Positions 22,684 through 33,500 of a stretch of DNA of 64,000 nt are shown in pieces. Positions within the stretch are counted from its first letter, which is position 1, and each line of letters starts with the position of its first letter. The notes below the pieces were generated by a model that worked only from the letters and a program-made list of their open reading frames with translations, did no database searches and was not told the DNA's origin. The position numbers and the translations under genes are program-made. Origin of the DNA: Symsagittifera roscoffensis (Eukaryota; Xenacoelomorpha; Acoela; Convolutidae); NCBI RefSeq assembly GCF_963678635.1, contig NC_087067.1:16747639-16811638 (forward strand), in the 5' to 3' direction.

Positions 22684-23975
22684 TTGAGCGGAAGTTCTAG
22701 TTGTGATAGACTCAAAGTTGACACTAAACCGATATTAGAAACTGATTGCTCAAGTTCACACAAACTGATTGTAAAATCAAACCGAGCCCATAAATACCAA
22801 ACAAGGTTGCAGATCAGCTATTCGGATAAGTCCGAAGATGTTGAACATTTGCTCAGTTTTCGTGAGTCAGACGCTCGTTCCTCTGTTTCAGTGAACTCAG
22901 CAATGGCACTGGAAACCGACAATTTTTCTAAAAATCAAGTTGAGTTGGAAGAAATGGTTGAAACAGCAATAGAAATGGAAGAAATAGACGCTACAATCGA
23001 CTCGTTATACTCAGATAACGAAGTATTGAATTATTTCGACGAACATGAAACTTTGGAGGTTTTCGAAATCGAAGAACAAAAAGATACAAGTTCGAAAAAT
23101 CTAAGCGATGTTGTTTTCTCCCATGTCAAGAGCCTTTTACTTGTCACGAAAAATAATGCTTCTGATGAAGTTTTGTATGATTTGTTGAAAGGAGATAAAT
23201 TGCTTTTCCATGATCAAACCCTCTCGCCTTGGAACATTAACGAACAGATAAAACAAGAAGCAGAGAAAGTCAAAAGTTTGGGCGAGGAACAGGGACAGGG
23301 TTACATAGTGTACATACAGTTTAAAAGTCTTCTCAAAGATTTAGTCATCGAACATGTAGAAACCATTGTAAGTTACTCAGCCAAAAAATCATTGGAACAA
23401 GACGTTCCTATAGAACCGCTCGATTTCGAAAAAGAATGCGTGCATATTAGAATAATTGTCATTAGTGATGGGGCAAAAAGCAATGACTCTTTAGCGCAAT
23501 CATTATGACCAATGTGTTTAGCCATTGCGGACTTGCCCCCAATTAAACGAGCGAAATATGATAATATGGTCCTAGCAAATGTTTATTATGGCAGCGGACA
23601 GCCCGACTTCAATGAAGTTTTCGAAAAATTTCAAACTGAACTGAACTCAGAGAGCCTTGCAGAATTAATACTGGTCACCAAGTTTTTTCGATCCGATTTG
23701 AACCAATTTTCCTTGTTGCGGATCTCAAAGCTATTAACGCCATATTAAATATGAAACAGTATAACGGCTTCTATGGGTGCAACATTTGCGAATTGCGAGG
23801 CAAGCAAGTAAATGGCGTGCATAAATACTCTCATGGCGCTAAAATAATTACTCGGACAACCGAGTCTTATTTGAACCCACTACAGGCAGCCCTGGACAGA
23901 AATAGAGAGAAGCGAAAAATCAGAATCACGAAGTTTTTCGATGACGAAAAAGAAAGTACAGGAGGTTTCTTTTGA
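22684..23975 (+). pseudogene. CACTA-like transposase, N-terminal and central part (broken)
   Basis: The frame at 22,684-23,508 is an acidic 274-residue region of no clear family. An in-frame TGA ends it, and the frame then continues (23,512-23,748) with the conserved LADLPPIKRAKYDNMVLANVY and GSGQPDFNEVFEKFQTEL blocks. A single-base shift near 23,700 moves the match to the frame giving VADLKAINAILNMKQYNGFY and GCNICELRGKQVNGVHKYSH. The C-x2-C-...-H pattern there is the cysteine-rich knuckle typical of these transposases. After about 23,950 the frame breaks into the duplicated C-terminal block. Confidence 0.6.
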
Positions 23976-24416
23976 GAATGATTTTTGTTTAATAGAAACT
24001 GAAGAAGTCAGATCATTCAGGAATCAAAATCCAGACAGCAAAGTTTTCTGCCGAGACGTTTCGAAATTTTATCTCAATTTGTGTGCGTACAGTCGATGCT
24101 CAGGTGCAGACAAATATGTAGCTTTTCGCGTTGATGGTACTACAATTATTGGACGCATTGATTTCTTCTTCAGTTCCTTGGTTGAGTGCCGCTCAGTCGG
24201 AACTTTCAAAATTCTGAAACATTTTCAATTAGTAGATCATCAAATTGATGATCCAGAGCTGTTGCCTTTCGGATATATCGCTGAGTCAACTGCAAGAAAA
24301 TCAATATTTCCCATGGCTTTGATTTCTCACAAACTGTCCCCTGTGCATCATAAACAACAACTTGTTTTAATCATTATTTTGAAATATTTTGAGCACGACT
24401 GAATAAGAGTCTCTAA
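23955..24416 (+). repeat. duplicated transposase C-terminal block, copy 1
   Basis: About 462 bp that match 26,114-26,576 at roughly 95% by eye. Both encode VSFENDF.LIETEEVRSFR...LILKYFEHD then stop. Copy 1 is fused directly to the knuckle region and lacks the DUF4218-like section that precedes copy 2. Confidence 0.9.
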
Positions 24417-24739
24417 ATTTCCATGAGCTCAAGCATTAAAGGCTAAAATTTTTATTATACTTTCTTAGAATAATTTAAGTTTTTTGAGTGTCAGTTTCAT
24501 TTTCAGTGCTTTTTTTGGATCATATCTTAGACAAAAAGCGTCTAGACCAAAATCACATACAGTCAAGCTGGTTGAGAGTCTAATCATTGGCTATGCTTGC
24601 TCCAAAAAGATTAAAAGGCTTTTTTGGTATCTTAGTGGGTACGATTAGGGCTTGAAACTTTTTCTGATTTTTGGAGATGAAAAATACAGGTTATTCGAAG
24701 TTAAGGAAAATCTCTCCGTATCCAACGAGGAATTGTTTT

Positions 24740-25665
24740 TTGGTCTCGGCGTCTCGGCCTTGGTCTGGAAAAATCCGTCGCGTTCGACTATGTTTGGAAA
24801 TTAACGCCGATCCTGCCTTGGTCTGGAAAGCCGCGCCGCCTCCGCTTTGGTCGCACTCTCCGACTTGAACTGGAAAACCGCGACGTCTCCGCCTTGGTCT
24901 GGAGAAACGCTCATACTCCGCCTTGGTCTCGAAAGTCGCGCCGTATCCGCCATGGTCGCGCCGCATCCGGGTTCAGACCCAAATTGAATAGTAGCGCCGA
25001 GAGTCTCAATCTGGAAAGTCTGGACATCAGGTCTGGAAAGTCTGGATATGAGTCGCGCCAATGGTCGCGCCGCATCCGGATTTAGAACCAAATTGCCTAG
25101 TCGCGCCGGGAGTTTGAGTCTGGAAAGTCTGGACATGAGTCGCGCCAAGGGTCGCGCCGCATCCGGATTTAGACCCAAATTGCATAGTGGCGCCGAGAGT
25201 TTGAGTCTGGAAAGTCTGGACATCAGGTCTGGAAAGTCTGGACATGAGTCGCGCCAAGGGTCGCGCTGCATCCGGATTTAGACCCAAACTGCCTAGTCGC
25301 GCCGGAAGTTTGAGTCTGGAAAGTCTGGACATAAGGCCTGGAAAGTCTGGACATGAGTCGCGCCAGAGGTCGCGTCGCATCCGGATTTAGAGCTAAATTG
25401 CATAGTTGCGCCGAGACTTTGAGTGTGGAAAAATTGGACATAAGGTTTGGAAAGTCTGGACATGATTCGCGCCAAGGGTCGCGCCGCATCTGGATTTAGA
25501 CCCACATTGTCTAGTCGCGCCGAGAGTTTGAGTCTGGAAAGTCTGGACATAAGGCCTGGAAAATCTGGACATGAGTCGTGCCAAGGGTCGCGCCGCATCC
25601 GGATTTAGACCCGATATGAATAGTCGCGCCGAGAATTTGAGTTTAGAAAGTCTGGACATGAATTC
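24740..25665. repeat. GC-rich satellite, ~87/108 bp units
   Basis: From 24,985 on, about six units of 'gagtctggaaagtctggaca' - 'tgagtcgcgccaagggtcgc' - 'gccgcatccggatttagacc' - 'caaattg..tagtcgcgccg' follow each other. Units are about 87 bp, or about 108 bp when they carry an extra 22 bp 'taaggcctggaaagtctgga'. 24,740-24,985 holds looser relatives (ccgccttggtctggaaa). It is far more GC-rich than its surroundings. All frames are open because of composition and unit length, and encode nothing plausible. Confidence 0.9.
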
Positions 25666-25779
25666 CGACTTTCTAGATAAACTTTTGCAATAGTGAACTG
25701 CCAGAGCTGAAATTTTGCTAATAGTGCCAATAGCAAAATTTTGGCGGACTGCGACGATTTGTGAAGGCTTGTTTTTGGG

Positions 25780-26561
25780 ATGAGAAGTTTGTACAAAACA
25801 AACAAACACAGCCGCTTCTGTGATGCCTTGTTGAAGGAATTTTGCAAAAATGTGGAAAAGAAGTATCAAGAAGATAAGTTGGACCACATAAATTACCACT
25901 TCTGCGGCATCTTGGCTGGCAAACTGAACTATTTGGGCCGCTTTGGACAAGGTCGGCTTCCATGATTGAAAATGCAAATAACTACCTGTTGTCTGCATTT
26001 AATGGAACGATCAATCACTGTAGTGTACTTGTTACCAGATATATCAGAAACAAAATTATTAGCAAAGCAGTCCTTCTTGAAGATAGCCTGAATGACTTCA
26101 TCGAAATTTTGACGAACAAGGAGGTTTCTTTTGAGAACGATTTTGGTTTAATAGAAACTGAAGAAGTCAGATCATTCAGGGAGCAAAATCCAGACAGCAA
26201 AGATTTCTGCCGAGATGTTTCGAAATTTTATCTCAATTTGTGTGCGTACAGTCGATGCTCAGGTGCAGACAACTATGTAGCTTTCCGCGTTGATGGTACT
26301 ACAATTATTGGACGCATTGATTTCTTCTTCAGTTCCTTGGTTGAGTGCTGCTCAGTCGGAACTTTCAAAATCCTGAAACATTTTCAATTAGTAGATGACC
26401 AAATTGATGATCCAGAGCTGTTGCCTTTCGGATATATCGCTGCGGCAACGGCAAGAAAATCAGTATTTCCCATGGCTTTGATTTCTCACAAACTGTCCCC
26501 TGTGCATCATAAACAACAACTTGTTTTAATCATTATTTTGAAATATTTTGAGCACGACTGA
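25780..26561 (+). pseudogene. CACTA-like transposase, DUF4218-like and C-terminal part (broken)
   Basis: The first frame (25,780-25,965) ends with KLDHINYHFCGILAGKLNYL and GRFGQGRLP. One base shift later the next frame starts MIENANNYLLSAFNGTINHC. Together this resembles the DUF4218-type 'GPLW..S.F.FE..NG' region of CACTA transposases. The C-terminal domain (VAFRVDGTTIIGRIDFFF, FILKHFQLVDDQIDDPELLP) is duplicated at 23,955-24,402. Confidence 0.55.
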
Positions 26562-26576
26562 ATAAGAGTCTCTAAA

Positions 26577-27590
26577 TTTGTTTATCTGCAACATCTAGGT
26601 GATGATTTGTCAACAAAATTTATCTTACATCAAAGAGAAGATTGTAATACAAGTATCAATTATAACATAAAGGATATTCTCCAATTATCTAATTCGATAA
26701 CCCGGGTCGAGGTCCCAAACTCATGTTCTGACTTTAAGGATAGCGCCACATCCGGATTTAGACCCAAATTGCAGAATTGCGCCGAGACTTTGAGTCTGGA
26801 AAGCCTGGACATTAGGTTTGGAAAGTCTGGACATGACTCGCGCCAAGGGTCGCGCCCCATCCGGATTTAGACCCACATTGCCAAGTCGCGCCGAGAGTTT
26901 GAGTCTGGAAAGTCTGGACATAAGGCCTGGAAAGTCTGGACATGAGTCGCGCCAAGGGTCGCGCGGCATCCGGATTTAGACCCACATTGCCTAGTCGCGC
27001 CGAGAGTTTGAGTCTAGAAAGCCTGGACATGAGTTGCGCCGTGGGCCGAGAAAGTCTAGATATACCAAAATTTGGTCGCGAAAGTCTGGACATGGATCGA
27101 GAAAGTCTGGACGTACCAAAATTTGGTCGCGAAAGTCTGGACATGGGTCGCAAAAGTCTGGTCATACCAAAAATTGGTCGCGAAAGTCTAGACATGGGTC
27201 GCAAAAGTCTGGACACAGGCTTTCGGGACCCATGTCCAGACTTAGACGACCAAATTTTGGTATGTCCAGGATTCCGCGACCCATGTCCAGACTTTCGTGA
27301 CCAATTTTTGGTATGTCCAGACTTTCGCGGCCCACATTGCGATTCATGTCCAGAATTTCTAGACTCAAACTCTCGGTGCGACTATGCACTTTGGGTCTAA
27401 ATCCGGATGTGGCGCTATCCTTAAAGTCAGAACATGAGTTTGGGACCTCGACCCGGGTTATCGAATTAGATAATTGGAGAATATCTTTTATGTTATAATT
27501 GATACTTGTATTACAATCTTCTCTTTGATGTAAGATTAATTTTGTTGACAAATCATCACCTAGATGTTGCAGATAAACAAAAGTTCAAAG
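26577..27590. repeat. ~1 kb foldback (long inverted repeat) built on the satellite
   Basis: The left arm begins 'gtttatctgcaacatctagg' at 26,580 and the right arm ends with its reverse complement at about 27,582. The outer ~170 bp of each arm are near-identical inverted copies (tcaacaaaatttatctt..., cccgggtcgaggtcccaaac). The inner parts carry satellite units (left) and short 'gtcgcgaaagtctggacatg' units facing each other across an axis near 27,220. The left arm is longer because it holds two extra satellite units. Confidence 0.9.
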
Positions 27591-27869
27591 TGGGGTATTC
27601 TTTATGCGATCTTGAGACAAACCTTCTTTTGAATTCTTTCACCAAAACTGCAGAGGTGTGTGCAACTGCTCTAAGTAAGATATTAGAAGGAACGGAAGAC
27701 GACCAAGAGCCGAGAAAATGAAAAATTTTCAAAAATAGATAAAATTTTGCAATAGTGAGCTGCCAGAGCTGAAAAGGATAAAAAAGAAAAAATACAGAGC
27801 CATGAAAAATGAAGCAACATAGAAAAATTGCAGGGAAGATTCACTATTCGTTAGATTCACTATTCGAAA

Positions 27870-28395
27870 ACTTTATTTTTCCGACTTTCGATACGAAAGT
27901 AACGGAATATTTGTGCTCGGGGTGGGTTTTTTTTTCTTCAGACAAATTTCGACTTTTTAACTAACCATTTTTGACGGAATTTTCCTAATATTATTCAAAA
28001 AGTATTGTTGTGCTGAGCATGAAAAGATATTTCACCTGTGATCATTTTTCGTAAAGTTATGGGGGTTTAAAGATTGCCATTTTGTCAAAATTGGGACAAT
28101 TAACGCGCGATATATTTCGCGCTATTAACGCATAGGCGGAGATTTAATCCGTCTTATAAATGGTTCCAAATTGGTTGAAAGAAGCTTATTTGCCTTAATT
28201 GATCTGTTAGTAGAAGCGAAATTTATTGTTTTGTACTTTATATGGCGTGTGGGGGTGATAATTTTTATAGATTTCATTTTATTTTATTTCATTTAATTTT
28301 TTTATGTTGTTTAAGTTATTACTGCTCCATAAACCTTAAAGGCAGTCGGAACATTCAGAGCTTCGCCCTGATACGAGCAGTCTTATTCTGTGTGA
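27870..28395. repeat. 520 bp direct repeat, copy 1
   Basis: Matches 29,045-29,565 from 'tttcgatacgaa.gtaacgg' to 'ccctgatacg.gcagtctt'. Copies are clearly diverged, with several short indels. Spacer 28,396-29,044 shows no gene. Confidence 0.85.
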
Positions 28396-29044
28396 GTATT
28401 TTTTTAGACAAACATGTAGAAATGGTAATATAACCCGGAGGTTAAAGACGTCATAGATTCTGCATGCTAATAATTTATATATCAACAAACATAATTTTAA
28501 AAATTGATAATTGTGCGACTTAAATACATATATATAATCAAAAACCACCAATGTTTTTGCTAAATGGTATTTGTTATAAAAAGAAAAAAACTAGACAAGC
28601 AATTAAAGATAAAAATTTGAAAAACAGCCCGGCCAAGGTATAGTCTTCCCTCTCGTGCAGCCGAACCTTATACAATTAAAAAAACATTGTGTTGTTCGGT
28701 AGAAAAAAAATCAAAACCTTCTTAAATTGCTTAAAGCAGTCTTAAAATAACTTCACGTGGGTGTGATTTGCTTGGCTGACACAAACTAGCGAGGATCGTT
28801 TGACCTTTAACCTTATACATTAAAAAACTTCGATTGGGTTGAATTTTCTAAAAATTAGTTTAACTGACTTTGCTGTCTGAAAATGCTGTCTAAAAAAACC
28901 GACCCACACCTGCTATATTTCAATTCATTCTTATCGAAGTGGTTTCAAGCATTTGGTTCAAAGCACATACATAATGAACGTTTTTGTACTTCTTTGTACT
29001 CCAAGCTGATTTTTAATTTTTGTTTTTCTTTTGCAATTTCAAAG

Positions 29045-29565
29045 TTCTTTTTGTTCCGACTTTGACTTTCGATACGAAACTAACGGAATATTAGTGCTAG
29101 GGGTGGATAAATTTCGAGATTTTAACTAGCCATTTTTGACGGATTTTGTTTAAATATCATTCAAAAGGTATTGCTGTCCTGAGCTTAAATTTGAAAAAAT
29201 ATTTCACCTGTGATCATTTTTCTTAAAGTTATGGGGGTTTAAAGATTACCATTTTGGCTACTTTGGGACAATTAACGCGCAATATATTTCGAGCGATTAA
29301 AGCGTGAGCGGAGATTTAATCCGTCTTAAAAATCGTTCCAAATTGGTTGAATGAAACTTATTTCCATAATTAATTTGCTACAAGGAGCGAAATCTATTCT
29401 TTTGTAGTTTTTATGGAGTGTGATGATTTTTGATAGAAAAAAATTCAATTTTTAGAAAAAATAAATTTCCTTTTTTCTAATTACATTTAATTTGTTCATG
29501 ATATTTAAGTTATTACTGCTCCATAAACCTTAAAAGGCAGTCTGCCCTGATACGGGCAGTCTTGT
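29045..29565. repeat. 520 bp direct repeat, copy 2
   Basis: Direct-orientation partner of 27,870-28,395, about 1,170 bp later. Both contain 'atttcacctgtgatcatttt' and 'ggcggagatttaatccgtct' or close variants. It could be an old tandem duplication with spacer, or the ends of a small non-coding element; I see no features that decide. Confidence 0.8.
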
Positions 29566-30079
29566 TTAGTTTTTTGCTTGCATTCGCTGTTTCATAGGCT
29601 ACAATTCTGAGAAGCAATGTGCACCTAACAATTATTTTCTATCTTAATGTGCCTCGAACTTATCCTACCTCGTGCAACTAGTTAATTGATTTTTTTTTTG
29701 CCGAAATTAACTGATTTAAAACGTTAAATAGTGCCATGTTTGATCTGAAACACAAAATTTTTTTAGAATTTCAAAATTACTGAAGCAAAAGTAAAGTGAT
29801 ACTGGGCAAAAAGTCAGTTCAAAAAATTTATCTGAAATCTGAAAATGCTGCGCAGATTTTTGAAGAATACTGCATCAGCTTCAAAATAAAATATATAAAA
29901 TATATAAAATAAATTCAATAAAAAATTTTTTTACTTTTTGCTCTCTTAGATTAAATGCATAAATCACAAAATTTTGTAGAATGACGCATCAACTTCAGTG
30001 AAAAACGTTTGTTTTTTCAACAAAATAACAGACTGACGAAACAGTTTTTACATTTTGTTCTTTTCAAATAAATGCAATA

Positions 30080-30420
30080 ATTACAGAAGTTTACAGCGAG
30101 GCAAAGTTGCACTTCGCATACACAAGCAAAAATATGACCGATAACGCTACTGGGAAAAACTGAGTGAGTAAAACTTTGAGTCTACAAAATTTCTTAAGTG
30201 ACGCACGCCAATTATGAATCTAACTTATTGCTACGTGACGCAAGGCGATTATGACTCATTAGTAGTACCAGTCAAATCCATGATAATTTAAAGCTAATGT
30301 GCTATGTGTAATGTAATCGTCTGTGTTAATATCCTTAGCATTGGCTGTACTTAACAGCTAGTTTTTTTGATCAAAATGTCACAACAATATTTACGACATA
30401 GGTTGGAAAAAAAGGGATAG
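30080..30420. repeat. fragment of the composite repeat (hairpin, 'cacgccaattatga' module, SINE-2 tail)
   Basis: 'ggcaaagttgcacttcgcat' - 'acacaagcaaaaatatgacc' - 'gataacgctactgggaaaaa' matches 50,137-50,200, and 30,290-30,370 matches the SINE-2 tail at 8,550-8,610. Order and spacing are as in the larger copies, with pieces missing. Confidence 0.7.
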
Positions 30421-30539
30421 TTCATACTATAACACAAGTATATGCAGCTGAATAAACATGTATCAGAACATGTAAAAAATGCAGTGTTCTGATATCATAA
30501 CTTTGAGATTTCTTGAGAGACTATGAAACTGAGGGCTCA

Positions 30540-33500
30540 TATATGAGTTCCCAGCTATCTTCATTTTTTTCTCTTGCCACAAAGCAAAAACACTTGACTC
30601 TCTGAAGTCGGTAAAAGACAGTCTGCATCTGGTACTGTGAGTGATTTAACTGTAAGGCATGTCCCATTTTGATGCAAGAGCGTTTCAATTTTTTTTGAAG
30701 GAGGTACCAAATTCCAGGCCCAGCATTCCATCATCGGAAACAACTAGCGATCAAATTTATTTCAAGAAAACAGCAATTTGGGGAGTCCTTAGAGCAGTTT
30801 CACGCGGTGCTTAGTGGACGACGAAACGCCACAACTTACGCTTCAGCCGGAGGCACAGCAACGAGCAGTACCACAGGCGGCGGGATGCAAATCAAGACAG
30901 AACCGGTGGGAGTAATCAGAGGTGGATACCGGAAAAACCGGGAGAGGGCACGGGGCCAAACCCAAGGCCGAGGACACTACCGAGGAGGGACGAACGTCGG
31001 AGATCGTAGTTGTTATAATTGTGATAAACCCGGGTTCATAAGTGAGCACATGAACGAATGTGCCACGAAGGAAGTTACCGGCAACTTTTGTAAAAGACTC
31101 GGGTATTTCGAGCGAACGTGTAGGGCCGAGAAAAACAATAGGGCGCGATCATCGGTCGGAATGATTCAAGTACAGGATGGTCAAGAGCTGTTCGAATCGG
31201 AAGAAATGGAGGATGATGCATCGCAACATGAAAGCTCAGTGGGCTGATTAATACAACCCAAGAAAAACGTGTCCGATTGTGGGATTTCGACAGCTCGGGG
31301 AGCTATATGGTGATGGCGGTAAGAGCAAAGAAAATCGGCGTCAATCAAGGTCATCAGAGAAACTCGACCATCCATCATAAAACGTGATTTGATGGTCGAA
31401 TTGTGATTGCAACTAGTCCAGAAAAAGCCAGCCCACAAAGTGATGTCAATCCAGGATGAGAGCGACTCCGACGACGGCAATGAACTGGAGAAGTGACAGG
31501 ATTACTTCAGTGAGCTTTCTTCTAATCTCTTTATTCGAGTGGGGAAAATACGTAACTATAAGGTACGAGCCGAATTTTTTGCAAACCTAATGCTGATTCA
31601 ACAAAAGGTACGAACCGTTCCGATAACGCTCCAAGAAAAAGTCGACGGGAAAATTGATAAATTAATCAAACAATGTTAGATTAAAAAAATTGGAGGACCG
31701 ATTGTGATTATGGTCGAAAAGGACGGATCGGTAAAACTCGAAAAACGCGAATTTAATAAACAGGTACATGGAAACAAGTACCAAATGCCGAACATCGAGG
31801 AACTAATGGACGCCGTCGGCTAAACAATAAGTGAAAAGAAATCGGGCGAAATATTCTTCTCCGCTATGGACCTAAGGTATGCGTACCGATAATTGCCACT
31901 TAGGAATTTCAAAGATTAATGGATTCCATCCTTATGGAATAATCACATGCACATGCCTTAATCGATGATTTGTTAGTAGTAGTTAAAGTGTCTGAAATAG
32001 AGCATATATCGACCGGGAAGAAAATCCTAAGAAAATTAGACAAAGAAAACATGTCATTGAAGCTGACGAAACGTAATTTCGCGCAAAATGATTGTGGATG
32101 GTTAGGACATAAAATTTCGTCGACCGGAGTAACGCCACTCATCCAAAAATCGAAGCCAATCGAGGCACTGAAACTGCCCCGCACACTATCTCAGCTTAAG
32201 TCGTTTATGGTGTCAACTCACAGTCTACACGAGTATTAACCCGAATTGGCAGAGTCATCCGCCCCATTAAGACCCTTGTTAAGCAAGAAAAACAAATACG
32301 TATGGACAACCGAGTGCCTGGAAGCATTTGAAAACTTAAAACAGCAGGTGGCAAATGTCGTGGAACTTCGGCTTTTTGACGTGCATAAAGATATTAATAT
32401 AGTGTGCAACGCTAGTCACAATGGATTTGGGGCCGTATTAAAACAACTTGGTACCGCAGGGCGGACGCCAATTTCGCTCGCACCGCACTATTTAAATGAC
32501 ACCGAAAAACGATACGCCACGAACGAACTAGAAATGCTCACCGTAGTCTGGGGGCAGAGTACTTCAAGAATTATGCCCTAGGAAGAAATTTTCAACTAGT
32601 TACCGATCACAAAGCGCTAGTATCACTCTTAAACGGAAACTAAAAAAAATGAATAAAACAATGTTTAGTCAGCTAACAAGATGATTAGATAGATTAATTC
32701 CGTTCGACTTTGAGGTAGAACATATGCCAGGGGCGAAAATTGGTCTAGCAGATTATCTTTCTAGACACCCGAACAGTGAGGCGAAACCTATGTCAGTTTA
32801 CAATATTATGTTAACGGTCGCGAAAAATACGTCAATTGAAAGCGCCCTCGGATACAAAACCGATTTATCCATGGGTTCGGAAACTGTTCATAAAAATAAT
32901 GATAACATTGAAATATCTAATAAAAAATTAGCTATAGAAATGCGGTATGCAAAATTCGTAAACGAATATGGCCGATAAAGGACAAAAGATCATGCAACGA
33001 CCAGCCAACCAATCAGAGTACAGATAATTGCATGTGCCGATGGTCACCAGACAAACCGCGCCGACGGTTAAACGTCGATATAAATAGATTAGATGCAGCG
33101 ATTACTAATTGTAAACACAGTCGCCCAGAATCTATTAAAAAACAATCAATTATCACGAACACTTCAATTTGGAAAAAAAATGAAACTTTTACAACGCCAT
33201 CCTAGTATAACCAGACGTGACGAAGATTAAGTGGAAATTTTAGTCGAAGGCAACCTAATTGCAATCATCACAGAGACGAATAGTCCAAAAAGTACCACAA
33301 TCTTATCAATTCTCACGAATTTCCCTGGTAAAACATTTCCCGCAGTTGACCCAGCTAACACAATTATGTCTATAGTCCCTCGCAATTGCAAACTAGTTTC
33401 AAAAGCCACCGCGTTACCTGATCTATTCAACCTTCGGTTTGTTGAGTCACAATATGCATCGGATCCCCAGCTAGAAGCTATCTATCAGCTAATTAAACTA

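Larger units (their letters stand above)
21640..27780 (+). mobile_element. broken CACTA/EnSpm-like DNA transposon region
   Basis: This region holds a SET-domain ORF end, a decayed transposase in several frames, GC-rich satellites and a large inverted repeat. The transposase pieces carry the layout of animal CACTA-type (Transposase_21-like) proteins. In order these are an acidic N-terminal part, the 'NMVLANVYYGSGQPDFNEVF' block, 'AINAILNMKQYNGFYGCNIC', and later a DUF4218-like 'NYHFCGILAGKLNYLGRFGQG' followed by 'MIENANNYLLSAFNGT'. I did not find terminal CACTA inverted repeats or target duplications, so the outer limits are uncertain. Confidence 0.6.

Noticed and set aside
24985-25665. CRISPR-like regular repeats
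   Set aside because: Whole units are repeated without unique spacers, and the genome is eukaryotic. This is satellite DNA.
24801-27400. Many long open frames on both strands with repeated 'SRLSRP..VQTFQT' or 'ESLSLESLDM' peptides
   Set aside because: They are translations of the GC-rich satellite. All six frames stay open and there is no start context or family.
27870-29565. LTRs of a small retroelement
   Set aside because: No primer site, polypurine tract, TG...CA ends or target duplication that I can see.
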